Source of the DNA: a bacterium
GTDB lineage: Bacteria > Babelota > Babeliae > Babelales > RVW-14
Reading direction: 5' to 3'
DNA length: 30,523 nucleotides
Assembly (NCBI GenBank): GCA_023249935.1
Contig: JAHFBQ010000007.1
Span: 1 to 30,523 of the forward strand
Shown here: positions 1 through 7,024 of the stretch, piece by piece
Numbering within the stretch: position 1 is the first letter of the stretch
Layout of the letters: each line of letters opens with the position of its first letter
The notes under the pieces: model-generated
Database searches by the model: none
Seen by the model: only the letters and a program-made list of their open reading frames with translations
Told to the model about the DNA's origin: nothing
Translations under genes and position numbers: made by a program

Positions 1-107
1 GGGAGTGCGTCCAAGATCCCATCGGTTATTTATAACCAATCCAGGTTAAACGGCGTCACTCCCTTGTTTATGGCGTATTCTACCACCCTCAAAGAGGGCA
101 TCAAGAT
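1..107. other. Intergenic start of window, small hairpins only
   Basis: No credible gene is seen here. The stretch holds a near-perfect dyad GGTTAT/ATAACC (24-29 and 32-37) nested inside a second dyad GGGAGTG/CACTCCC (1-7 and 57-63). The open frame across this region on the minus strand is Arg/Pro rich and runs through the repeat that follows, so it is treated as non-coding. The dyads may be part of a larger repeat cut by the window edge. Confidence 0.4.
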
Positions 108-275
108 ACAATCCAGAGCTATAATGGTACGGGATAGATCCCAGCGCCTAGGCCCAGCCTTTGCATAAAGCTTCGGCGGGCGCAAACGTCGAACAACTGG
201 CTGTGGGCGGCATAGCCTTGGCGACGACGGCTGGGATGACAGAGTGGGTTTCATTACAAATCAAGCTCTAATTAG
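108..275. repeat. Interrupted copy of the CCTAGG palindromic repeat
   Basis: Bases 109-152 (TCCAGAGCTATAATGG, then GATCCCAGCGCCTAGG) match the spacer and right arm of the intact inverted repeat at 25472-25548. After CCTAGG the palindrome is broken by about 80 bases of GC-rich sequence bounded by CCCAGCC (153-159) and GGCTGGG (229-235). It then resumes as CTGGGATGACA (231-241). The conserved tag (reverse of AATTAGAGCTTGRTTTG) follows at 255-275. The interruption is itself bounded by a 7-bp inverted repeat, which suggests one palindromic element nested in another. That nesting is inference. Confidence 0.65.
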
Positions 276-305
276 AAAAAGGCCCAGGATTTTACATCCT
301 GGGCC
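272..305 (-). terminator. Rho-independent terminator after the higBA pair
   Basis: A perfect 10-bp stem, GGCCCAGGAT (281-290) with ATCCTGGGCC (296-305), encloses a 5-base loop. Read on the minus strand it is followed by TTTTTCTAATTAG, a U-rich tail. It lies 28 bases beyond the stop codon of the antitoxin gene, so it should end the toxin-antitoxin transcript. Confidence 0.75.
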
Positions 306-332
306 TTCTGAGCTAAATGACGAACTTGGTAG

Positions 333-731
333 CTATTTTTTCTTACGAGCCAATATTGTAGGACGAGATGCCTTTGCGTCATCAAGAGGAGGTTTGCGTT
401 TTGCTTTATTATAAACAACGACAATATTTGGCTTTTTCCTTGTACGAGCTTTTGGTGAAATCTTAATATTAATATCTTGTCCGAGAACATTTAAAAAATG
501 GAAAAGTCGTTCAAGTGAAAATCCAGCTAATCTTCCTTTGTGCAGCGCTGAAATTTTTGGTTGATCAATACCAAGGAGCTTAGCCGCTTCTTTTTGTGTA
601 AGATCTCTTTCTTCAATGAGAAGATTGATCTGCATAGCTAATTTAACTTTGGCTAAGTGTTCTTCAGGGTTTGTAATGCCTATGTCTGCAAAAACATTGC
701 CTGAGCTTGTTTCTGAATTTTTATCACGCAT
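333..731 (-). CDS. XRE-family HTH antitoxin (HigA type)
   Basis: A 132-residue helix-turn-helix protein. The N-terminal phrase NPEEHLAKVKLAMQI followed by an HTH (roughly residues 38-75, with LTQKEAAKLLGIDQPKIS as the DNA-reading helices) is typical of the HigA-type antitoxins paired with Gp49-like toxins. These antitoxins bind and neutralise the partner toxin and repress their own operon. The usual length is about 95-105 residues. Here a basic C-terminal tail of about 35 residues, rich in Lys, Arg and Pro, is added after the expected end (near GQDINIKISP). The start ATG follows GAGGG inside the 3' end of the toxin gene, and the gap between the two genes is 4 bases, so translation is probably coupled. 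Gene order (toxin first) is that of higBA. Confidence 0.8.
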   Translation of the reverse strand: MRDKNSETSSGNVFADIGITNPEEHLAKVKLAMQINLLIEERDLTQKEAAKLLGIDQPKISALHKGRLAGFSLERLFHFLNVLGQDINIKISPKARTRKKPNIVVVYNKAKRKPPLDDAKASRPTILARKKK

Positions 732-735
732 GTTT

Positions 736-1296
736 TTACCCTCGCTTTAAGTATTTTTCGTTGAATGCAGCTTCGGCTAATTTTAATCTACTCTTGATAA
801 GATCTATGTCTTTCTTAGGGGTAGCAATGCCACTTTTTGATTTTTTTTGAAACACATGCAATACAAAAATAGCTTTTGAAAATCGGATAGTATACACAGA
901 TCGGTATGTTCCGGCCCTATCATCTACGAGTATCTCTATGACATCTGCGCCATGAAATCCCTTAAGTATTTTTGTATTTTCAGGTTGTTTACTTAGTTGA
1001 GCTTGGTATAACGCATATCCTATTTCATGTTTAACATCTTCAGGAAGAGATAATAAGTCTTTTTTGCTCGGGCCTATCCACCGCTTTGTTATTTTGACCG
1101 GGCCATAACCGGCAGACTCAAGAAGACTTGAGATACAATCCTCAACGATTTCATACCAGCTTTTATCTCTAAGTAAAAATTTTATGGCGTAATCGAAGGC
1201 TATTAAAGTTTTTCCTGACGGCTTTTCTATGCGAAACAAGGGTTTGAATTGTCGTCGCAACCTAAGCATGAAAGGTAAGGAGCTTCGAAATTTCAC
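736..1296 (-). CDS. HigB/Gp49-like toxin with Rpn-like N-terminal extension
   Basis: Residues about 71-186 form a Gp49/HigB-like (RelE-superfamily) toxin: WIGPSKKDLLSLPEDVK, then IEILVDDRAGTYRSVYTI, FVLHVFQKKSKSG and TPKKDIDLIKSRL, all in the order seen in the family. Such toxins are mRNA endonucleases acting at the ribosome. A free-standing toxin would begin near KRWIG. Here about 70 extra residues precede it, and residues 29-70 (KTLIAFDYAIKFLLRDKS, then SAGYGPVKI) resemble the N-terminus of Rpn/PD-(D/E)XK-family recombination-promoting nucleases or transposases. No start codon lies near the domain junction in this frame. The first possible starts are a GTG at 1296 or an ATG at residue 10, both without a clear ribosome site. 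I infer a fusion after a transposase-remnant insertion. Toxin identity is firm; the origin of the extension is likely. Confidence 0.75.
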   Translation of the reverse strand: MKFRSSLPFMLRLRRQFKPLFRIEKPSGKTLIAFDYAIKFLLRDKSWYEIVEDCISSLLESAGYGPVKITKRWIGPSKKDLLSLPEDVKHEIGYALYQAQLSKQPENTKILKGFHGADVIEILVDDRAGTYRSVYTIRFSKAIFVLHVFQKKSKSGIATPKKDIDLIKSRLKLAEAAFNEKYLKRG

Positions 1297-1355
1297 GCTT
1301 AATTCATCGAAAAATTGACAAATTTAGCGTTATATAAGAAACAAATTATTTTTAA

Positions 1356-1385
1356 TTGAAACACCTCTCAAATTTAAGTTACTAT
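1356..1385 (+). promoter_or_regulatory. Candidate sigma-70-like promoter for the 1461 gene
   Basis: TTGAAA (1356-1361) and TACTAT (1380-1385) are separated by 18 bases. They sit about 75 bases before the start codon of the exported protein on this strand. A run of seven G (1424-1430) lies in the presumed leader. Confidence 0.4.
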
Positions 1386-1460
1386 TTGAAATATATGAAA
1401 GGCTAGTTCCGTGAGTGTTTCATGGGGGGGCTGCCAGGTTTTATGAAAGGGGAATGATTT

Positions 1461-1961
1461 ATGAGTACGCAATTCGGGGTAAAAAATAGCTGGCGTCTGG
1501 CTATTGTTGTTGCAAGTCTCGTGGGTGCTATGGATGGGTTGGTGGCAATGGGGGGTATGAGTTCACTTGAAGATGAGATTTATGGGGATATTGCCGCATT
1601 TATGCAGAAAGAATTAAGTAGTATTGATGATAATGACGTCACCAGTGTTTATCAAAAACTAAGCGAATCTGTACCGCAGTACATAAAGGCGGTTGACGAG
1701 TACCTCGCAGCTTATGTCCCTATTAAAGATGTGAAATATCTCTGGATGGCACTGAGGAGTGATCCAGCGTATCAATCAATACAGCTGTTGGTTGGTGTGC
1801 TGGATGATTTAGTGAAACGAATCCATGTGCTTTTCGACAAGAAAAGCATCAGCCTTGAGTTAAATCGCAAGTTCCAAGCACTCAAATTGGCTCTTATGAA
1901 TGCTGAGTTTGATTATAAGGAGCGTTGGAATCGGTTTTATCAAGTTACTTCTTCTCATTGA
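1461..1961 (+). CDS. Small exported protein of unknown function
   Basis: I do not recognise a family in this 166-residue protein. A hydrophobic segment near residues 11-30 (WRLAIVVASLVGAMDGLVAM) looks like a signal peptide or anchor. The mature part is mostly helical, mixed in charge, and contains no cysteine and no metal or nucleotide motif. The ATG is preceded by GAAAGGGGAATG, an acceptable ribosome site. The gene stands alone between the divergent toxin-antitoxin pair and the convergent typA gene, with its own promoter candidate and a shared terminator. It resembles the other orphan exported proteins of the window in general design only. Confidence 0.6.
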   Translation: MSTQFGVKNSWRLAIVVASLVGAMDGLVAMGGMSSLEDEIYGDIAAFMQKELSSIDDNDVTSVYQKLSESVPQYIKAVDEYLAAYVPIKDVKYLWMALRSDPAYQSIQLLVGVLDDLVKRIHVLFDKKSISLELNRKFQALKLALMNAEFDYKERWNRFYQVTSSH

Positions 1962-1968
1962 ACATAAA

Positions 1969-2003
1969 AGCAGTGCTCGGGAGTCAATCTCTCGGGCACT
2001 GCT
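1969..2003. terminator. Bidirectional terminator between convergent genes
   Basis: A 15-bp stem (1969-1983 with 1989-2003, AGCAGTGCTCGGGAG pairing with CTCTCGGGCACTGCT, two G-U pairs) has a 5-base loop. It lies between the stop of the small exported protein (+) and the stop of typA (-) and can serve both transcripts. Confidence 0.7.
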
Positions 2004-2026
2004 GCTTAATAACGATTACTACAGGA

Positions 2027-3844
2027 CTATGAACGCTGTTGTTTGCGTTCATGCGGCTTCAAGCCGCGCTTTCTCAAGCGGACGGTGATCGGGGTAACTT
2101 CGATAAGTTCATCGGAGTTAATCCAGTCCATTGCCGCTTCAAGCGTCATAATGCGTGGAGGCTGGAGCTTGATGTTGTCATCAGAACCAGACGCACGCAT
2201 GTTGGTTAGCTTCTTGTTCTTGGTAGGGTTGACTTCAAGATCATTATCACGGCTATGTTCGCCAATGATCATGCCTTCATAAGTCTCTGTACCAGGAGCA
2301 ACCATCAAGATGCCACGTTCTTGTAATGTATCGAGTGCATAGGCACGGATCGTGCCGTTTTCCATGGAGATCATCGCACCCTTGGTACGTCCAGGAATGT
2401 CGCCACTGTATGGTTCATAACCAGCAAAGCGGTGACTCATGAGACCTGTACCGCGTGTATCGGTAACGAATTGGCTTCTAAAACCGATCAAGCCGCGAGC
2501 AGGAATCTTGAACTCAAGCTTTACTTTGTTGGAGCCATGTTGCGACATGTTTTCTAGCAATGCTTTACGCTTGCCAAGATTTTCCATGATGACGCCTTGG
2601 TGTGCATCTTCGATGTCGCAGGTCAATAACTCAAACGGTTCGCATTTTTCATTATTGATGGTCTTGTAAATTACTTCAGGAGCTGAAAGTTGTAATTCAA
2701 AGCCTTCACGTCGCATCGTTTCTACAAGAATACCGAGGTGCAATTGGCCGCGGCCGGATACTTTGAAGGTGTCTGGTTCATCGGTTTCTTCGATGCGCAG
2801 TGCCAAGTTTGTTTTGGTTTCTTTAAACAAGCGATCACGAATTTGACGAGAGGTGAGCAACTTGCCTTCTTTGCCTGCAAATGGTGAGTTGTTCACTGAG
2901 AAGTACATCGACAAGGTTGGTTCATCGATTTCAACATACGGAACTGGTAATGGATGATCAACATCGCACAAGGTGCTACCAATGGTAACTTCATCTTCAA
3001 AGCCAGTTACCGCAACGATGTCACCAAATTCTGCTTGTGGTACTTCAACACGGTTCAAACCTTCGTAGTTGTAGATTTTGGTAACGCGCACAGGTGCGGT
3101 AACCGTGCTACCTTTACAGACGATGATAGGTTTGGTTAATTCAATGGTTCCACTGAAAACACGGCCAATAGCAATACGACCCATGTACTCAGACCAATCT
3201 AGGTTGGTGATAAGTAAGCGAAGCTTCGAATCGGTTTGTTGCGGCGCTGGTACGTGTTTAAGAATTGCATCGAACAATGGTTGCATGGTGCCTTCCATTT
3301 TGTCCGGTGTTGTGTTCATGAAGCCATTGCGTGAAGAGCCGTACACGATAGGGAAATCAAGCTGTTCTTCTTCTGTTGCTAGATCGAGAAACAGGTCATG
3401 AATCATGCTTTCGGTGCGTGCAATATCAGCGTCTTTGCGATCAATTTTATTGATAACAACGATTGGCTTAAGATTTAATTGTAATGCCTTTTGCAACACA
3501 AAACGGGTGCCAGGCAATGGGCCTTCTGCAGCGTCAACGAGCAACAAAAAACCTTCAACCATCTGCAGTGTGCGCTCAACTTCACCACCAAAGTCCATGT
3601 GGCCTGGGGTGTCTACGATGTTGATTTTGTTGTTTGAACCTGCAAGGCGGATAGAGGTATTTTTTGCAAGAATGGTAATACCACGTTCACGTTCGATGTC
3701 ACCTGAGTCCATAACGCGTTCTGCGTTAGCGGCATTGTAGGTGCCCGATTGTTTAAGCATTTGGTCAACCAAGGTCGTTTTGCCATGGTCAACGTGTGCA
3801 ATAATTGCAACGTTACGAATATCTAAGCGTTGGCTAAAACTCAT
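2027..3844 (-). CDS. typA: Ribosome-associated GTPase TypA/BipA
   Basis: A 605-residue translational GTPase of the normal length for the family. The G motifs are all present: AHVDHGKT (16-23), RGITI (54-58), DTPGH (78-82), NKID (132-135) and SSRNG (around 170). They are followed by a beta-barrel domain, EF-G-like domains (SGRGQLHLGILVE, RGLIGFRSQF) and the TypA-specific C-terminal domain ending KRGLKPHERK. TypA acts on the 70S ribosome and is linked to 50S assembly, stress and cold growth. The start is preceded by AAGGA 6 bases upstream. The leader also contains a 5-bp hairpin GCTCC/GGAGC (3856-3869), which hides a second, more distant GGAG. It follows rpsR on the same strand, separated by a terminator. 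Confidence 0.97.
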   Translation of the reverse strand: MSFSQRLDIRNVAIIAHVDHGKTTLVDQMLKQSGTYNAANAERVMDSGDIERERGITILAKNTSIRLAGSNNKINIVDTPGHMDFGGEVERTLQMVEGFLLLVDAAEGPLPGTRFVLQKALQLNLKPIVVINKIDRKDADIARTESMIHDLFLDLATEEEQLDFPIVYGSSRNGFMNTTPDKMEGTMQPLFDAILKHVPAPQQTDSKLRLLITNLDWSEYMGRIAIGRVFSGTIELTKPIIVCKGSTVTAPVRVTKIYNYEGLNRVEVPQAEFGDIVAVTGFEDEVTIGSTLCDVDHPLPVPYVEIDEPTLSMYFSVNNSPFAGKEGKLLTSRQIRDRLFKETKTNLALRIEETDEPDTFKVSGRGQLHLGILVETMRREGFELQLSAPEVIYKTINNEKCEPFELLTCDIEDAHQGVIMENLGKRKALLENMSQHGSNKVKLEFKIPARGLIGFRSQFVTDTRGTGLMSHRFAGYEPYSGDIPGRTKGAMISMENGTIRAYALDTLQERGILMVAPGTETYEGMIIGEHSRDNDLEVNPTKNKKLTNMRASGSDDNIKLQPPRIMTLEAAMDWINSDELIEVTPITVRLRKRGLKPHERKQQRS

Positions 3845-3893
3845 ACTAAGTCCTTGCTCCTTCAGGAGCGATTGATCTGATATTTGATAATTG

Positions 3894-3933
3894 AAAACAG
3901 GTTTTGCGCCGGTTGCGATGCAAAACCTGTTTT
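3894..3933 (-). terminator. Terminator-like hairpin between rpsR and typA
   Basis: A perfect 14-bp stem, AAAACAGGTTTTGC (3894-3907) with GCAAAACCTGTTTT (3920-3933), has a 12-base loop. On the minus strand the 3' arm ends in TTTT followed by CAATTATC. It lies 46 bases after rpsR and probably ends the rpsF-rpsR message, although attenuation before typA is also possible. Confidence 0.65.
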
Positions 3934-3978
3934 ATGTTCTAGTACAATGGCTCGTGCATGTAAAAGCTCGAGAGCTGT

Positions 3979-4266
3979 TTACATGTGTATGGCGCAGAAT
4001 GGCAACAACGCCATTGAGCGTGCCAGTTTGATCTGGCGAGCAATTTCACGTTGATAAAACAAGCTGGTGCCAGAAACGCGTGCTGGCAAAATCTTGTTAC
4101 GTTCAGTCATAAATGAACGAAGGAACGCGACGTTTTTGTAATCGATGAGAGCTTGTTGCTCAGGGCGTTCAGTAAAACGGCAATGTTTTTTGCCACCAAA
4201 CGACTGTTTTCTGCTCTTTTTCTTGACCAAGCGCGAGCTTATGCGCAGTTTCATTCTTTTCGACAT
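3979..4266 (-). CDS. rpsR: 30S ribosomal protein S18
   Basis: A 95-residue S18, slightly longer than the usual 75-85. The core is plain: CRFTERPEQQALIDYKNVAFLR, with YKN and FLR, then ERNKILPARVSGTSLFYQREIARQIKLAR-type residues, where the conserved RQ...IKRAR helix contacts 16S rRNA and S6. The N-terminus is basic (KRMKLRISSRLVKKKSRK) and the C-terminal LLPF matches the family. It lies 22 bases after rpsF on the same strand, so the two proteins, which form a heterodimer on the 30S platform, are made from one message. The ssb gene often found between them is absent. Confidence 0.96.
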   Translation of the reverse strand: MSKRMKLRISSRLVKKKSRKQSFGGKKHCRFTERPEQQALIDYKNVAFLRSFMTERNKILPARVSGTSLFYQREIARQIKLARSMALLPFCAIHM

Positions 4267-4288
4267 ATTTTCCCTTTAGTTATAAAAA

Positions 4289-4753
4289 CTATGCTTCTGC
4301 TTCATCGTCTAGATGAGAGCCTGCGCTATCAACTGAGTCAAGCAAGTTACCAACTCTGTTCTCTTTGAGCAATGAGTCGATATTGCTTGTACGAGCAACG
4401 TCTACAGGCTCCGGCTTGTGGTAAGCTTGCGGAGCATCAGGTCTTAGGGCGACGGTAACATGACGCCATACAATTTCACTGCACTTGATCTTGAGTAAGG
4501 TCTCAATCTCAGGTAGAGCAGCTTTTGCGGTTTCTTTTGGTAGCTCATAGCGAACCAAAACGTACACGCCGTAGGCGCTTTTGTTGACCGGGTAAGCAAG
4601 GCGATATTTGCCCCACTTGTCGAAACGAGAAACTTTGCCTTTAGCGTTTGAGCTAATCAGGTCAAAATTTTTCTCGATCATTGATAGTTCGTCATCGGTT
4701 ACATCGGTGCTTACCAGCAACAATGTCTCGTAACGTCGTACCGAAGATGTCAT
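4289..4753 (-). CDS. rpsF: 30S ribosomal protein S6
   Basis: A 154-residue S6. The N-terminal RRYETLLLVSTDVTDDEL, the central GKYRLAYPVNKSAYGVYVLVRYE and the segment IKCSEIVWRHVTVAL are the family's conserved strands. The region from about residue 110 is an extra acidic tail (ending DSVDSAGSHLDDEAEA); acidic, glutamate-ending tails are common on S6. S6 pairs with S18 on the platform of the 30S subunit. The start ATG is preceded by AGGGAGAA at 8 bases. The leader upstream holds a structured element that may be the S6:S18 feedback site. ssb and rplI, frequent partners of this operon, are not here. Confidence 0.96.
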   Translation of the reverse strand: MTSSVRRYETLLLVSTDVTDDELSMIEKNFDLISSNAKGKVSRFDKWGKYRLAYPVNKSAYGVYVLVRYELPKETAKAALPEIETLLKIKCSEIVWRHVTVALRPDAPQAYHKPEPVDVARTSNIDSLLKENRVGNLLDSVDSAGSHLDDEAEA

Positions 4754-4801
4754 AGGTAGTTCTCCCTAGTATTGTTGTTATAACGTGGTTACACATTATT
4801 T

Positions 4802-4843
4802 CTTGGGGAGATAGTAGCCACACTGGCTACTAACGGAACCAAG
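4802..4843 (-). promoter_or_regulatory. Candidate S6:S18-binding leader of rpsF
   Basis: On the minus-strand RNA an outer stem CUUGG/CCAAG encloses an inner perfect 9-bp stem UAGUAGCCA/UGGCUACUA (4812-4820 and 4824-4832) with a 3-base loop. The two stems are separated by an internal loop whose 5' side reads UUCCGU. Known rpsF leaders recognised by the S6:S18 complex show a CCG trinucleotide in a bulge flanked by two helices, like its 16S rRNA site. The element lies about 50 bases before the rpsF start and after the promoter. The role is inferred from motif and place. Confidence 0.5.
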
Positions 4844-4886
4844 AAGGCGACACTTTTTAAAGCGCCGCCTCATACACTTGGCCTGT

Positions 4887-4914
4887 ATCTTAGCAAGATC
4901 TAGAAAAATCGCAA
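4887..4914 (-). promoter_or_regulatory. Candidate promoter for rpsF-rpsR
   Basis: Read on the minus strand, TTGCGA (4909-4914) and TAAGAT (4887-4892) are 16 bases apart. They lie upstream of the structured rpsF leader and just downstream of the repressor gene. Confidence 0.4.
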
Positions 4915-4924
4915 TATCTAGTGA

Positions 4925-5611
4925 TCACATCTTTTGGTAGCGGTTGATTACCTTGCCGATGATGCGGAAGCTGTCTTTATTGCGAACAAGCGCGATTGGC
5001 GCTTTTTTGTGGTTTACTGATTCAAGAACCACAAATTCGTCCATAAAGTTAACTTGCATAATTTCTCGGACTGGGTTTTCGTTGCCATACTCGACGGCAA
5101 CAACGTCACCTGAGTTTGTCCATACGGCAGGAGAAACGATCAAGTAATCCCCTTTGACAAATTTTGGAGCCATGCCGTTGTCTTCAACTTTCAAACAGAA
5201 CATACCTTCGTCATCGCTGCCGATAACAGGTACGAATTCATCTTTAAAGCCGCTTGCTTGTTGCATAACTTGGTTATTAAAAGCGGATGGTTGTGCAGGA
5301 ATTTGACCAACAACCGGTACAATTTTTAGCTGTACGTTAATTTGCTGGCTGGATTCAAGATTGAATCCTTCAGGGAGTTGAAGTTCTTGGCTGATAAGGT
5401 CTGTTCTGCTCTTGTTGTGATCAAACAAATCTACCGGTTCGATTTCGAATGCTTCCGAGATTTTCTTCAAAGCATCTTCGTTCCAACGACGCGTACCATT
5501 CTTAATGTGTGTCAAATAACTTTCAGACATTCCTGTCTTTTCGGCAAGAACTTTAGTCGTCCAACGACGTTCACGAAGTAGTTCTTTAACCTTTAATCTT
5601 GTGGAAACCAT
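4925..5611 (-). CDS. LexA/CI-like repressor with degenerate S24 domain
   Basis: A 228-residue protein with an N-terminal HTH (about residues 6-62, LAEKTGMSESYLTHIKNGTR) and a C-terminal S24/LexA-fold domain (about 98-225). In self-cleaving members the domain carries an Ala-Gly cleavage site, a catalytic Ser in GDSMxP and a Lys about 35 residues on. Here the three positions read A106-Q107, G146 (in DNGMAP) and R182 (in NPVREI). The fold is kept (VPVVGQIPA, KGDYLIVSPA, SGDVVAVEYG, FRIIGKVI) but auto-proteolysis should be impossible. The domain may serve only for dimerisation, as in non-inducible phage-type repressors. A palindrome overlaps the -10 of its own promoter, which suggests autorepression. 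It lies directly upstream of the rpsF promoter but is probably transcribed separately. Confidence 0.85.
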   Translation of the reverse strand: MVSTRLKVKELLRERRWTTKVLAEKTGMSESYLTHIKNGTRRWNEDALKKISEAFEIEPVDLFDHNKSRTDLISQELQLPEGFNLESSQQINVQLKIVPVVGQIPAQPSAFNNQVMQQASGFKDEFVPVIGSDDEGMFCLKVEDNGMAPKFVKGDYLIVSPAVWTNSGDVVAVEYGNENPVREIMQVNFMDEFVVLESVNHKKAPIALVRNKDSFRIIGKVINRYQKM

Positions 5612-5671
5612 TGTACCCCTCCCAAATATGGGTCTACATCATCCTCAAAAGAAACACTTTCTTACATCATC

Positions 5672-5706
5672 AACTGATATATAATTTCAGTTTTTAATTA
5701 TTTCAA
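5672..5706 (-). promoter_or_regulatory. Promoter and operator-like palindrome of the repressor gene
   Basis: Read on the minus strand, TTGAAA (5701-5706) and TATATA (5678-5683) are separated by exactly 17 bases. The dyad AACTGA-N9-TCAGTT (5672-5692) covers the -10 box. An HTH repressor encoded 60 bases downstream is the obvious ligand. I saw no second copy of the dyad elsewhere in the window. Promoter quality is good; operator function is inferred. Confidence 0.6.
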
Positions 5707-5894
5707 ATATACCGATGTATGGAAATCCGTCAAACGGGGTGGGCTAAAAATGCTGCATTGGCAAGAAAAGGACCCATTTTTTACAGGAAGTATTGAGTTT
5801 GTCTTTGAATAGCTTGAATTTTTTTCAATCTGAAGCGTGAGGGGTGCATTTTGAAAGCTCTTGGGGGGGGGTAAAACTTTTATGAGCAGTATTT
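5707..5894. other. Intergenic spacer with a nine-G tract
   Basis: No gene is seen between the repressor promoter and the stop of the next minus-strand gene. The notable item is an uninterrupted run of nine G at 5863-5871, 24 bases beyond that stop codon. There is no convincing terminator hairpin. Confidence 0.5.
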
Positions 5895-7004
5895 TTAACT
5901 GTTAATTGTCTCTAAAAACACAGCTTGAATAGATCTTTGCATATCGTCATCAAGAGAAGCTATGGGGTCGTGTCTTTCTATTCTTTTCCTTTCCTCCGCA
6001 ACTCTATCTCTAGCTTGTGTCGTTACTTGCTTTGTCCATTTTGGCAATTCGACTAATACGCAATTGTAAACAGAGTTTCCGTTGAGTATCTGATTTGATA
6101 AACATTGTCTTTGGCTGAATACTGATGCAAATTCCGCGATAAAGTATTTGTGTACAGCTGTAACATCGGCGGTGTAATAAAACAATTTTGCAATCAAGTT
6201 GCAAGTTGCTTGAAAAAATCCAGGCATTAAAACCATGATTCGATCAATTTCTTCACTGGAATAAGCAGCATTTTTATAAGCCGTTACCACTTCTTCAGCT
6301 ACTAACGGGGTTGATTTAATTCCTCTGGCAGCCCAGAGTCTGTGTCCGTATGTGGTTATTTGTTTTATATCTTTTGGCCAAACAGCGGTACTAGATTGTG
6401 TCTGCCGAGGGGTAGTTCCATATAAATCTACAACCTGACGCCAACCAGCTGTGTGTTCTGGTTCTGGCAATGCTATTGTTGCTGCGATCAAACTCAATCC
6501 ATAGCTTAAGTTAAAAAGTCTTACTAGAATTTCCTCTTCTGCTATTGCTTCTAGGGACGAGAGCGTTTGCATTGATTGAGTGGTTGATTTGATAAGCCAC
6601 TCGCTGGGTGATGATCCGTAAAATCTCCAATCTCTCCAGCAACCATTCCAAGTTTCACCATTTACTTCCCAATCAAAAGAAACTTTAGTTGCTAAGGAAG
6701 TTACGACTAGCAACATTCTCACCGCGATAATGTAATTGTTACGCAGCGTTATGAGCTCCTGAGAAGCCTCTTGTTTGTCTTGCTCATCTATCTTTGGAGA
6801 AGATGGGATCTCTGTATTTTTGGAGTCGGTAGTCTCACTTTGTTCATGAGTTCTTTTTACTCCAACCTGTCTCACCGGGTATCCGGTATGCGGAACTGTT
6901 CTTACCAAAGCAGCATGAGCTTCTTGTAAGTAACAAGTTGCTGAGGCATCAATTTGAGTAAACAAAGCAGTTGCTAATAAAAAAGAAAAAATCACGCGCT
7001 TCAT
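5895..7004 (-). CDS. Exported protein of unknown function
   Basis: I know no family for this 369-residue protein. MKRVIFSFLLATALFTQIDASA is a standard signal peptide with a probable cleavage after ASA. A charged, Ser/Thr/Glu-rich linker (about residues 45-85, with SETTDSKNTEIPSSPK) leads to a largely helical body containing WNGCWRDWRFYGSSPSEWL and a stretch of hydrophobic helices. The tail is a charged helix (ARDRVAEERKRIERHD). The start was set at the third candidate (ATG at 7004) because GGGGG lies 8 bases before it. Earlier TTG and ATG starts at 7019 and 7010 lack a usable ribosome site. A long perfect inverted repeat lies directly upstream. It may be a host-directed or periplasmic protein; nothing in it shows an enzyme. 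Confidence 0.65.
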   Translation of the reverse strand: MKRVIFSFLLATALFTQIDASATCYLQEAHAALVRTVPHTGYPVRQVGVKRTHEQSETTDSKNTEIPSSPKIDEQDKQEASQELITLRNNYIIAVRMLLVVTSLATKVSFDWEVNGETWNGCWRDWRFYGSSPSEWLIKSTTQSMQTLSSLEAIAEEEILVRLFNLSYGLSLIAATIALPEPEHTAGWRQVVDLYGTTPRQTQSSTAVWPKDIKQITTYGHRLWAARGIKSTPLVAEEVVTAYKNAAYSSEEIDRIMVLMPGFFQATCNLIAKLFYYTADVTAVHKYFIAEFASVFSQRQCLSNQILNGNSVYNCVLVELPKWTKQVTTQARDRVAEERKRIERHDPIASLDDDMQRSIQAVFLETINS

Positions 7005-7024
7005 GGTCATAACCCCCAAAAGAT

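Noticed and set aside
30..254. 74-codon open frame on the minus strand at the start of the window
   Set aside because: It runs through the composite palindromic repeat, has an Arg/Pro-rich composition typical of GC-rich repeat translation, and has no ribosome site.
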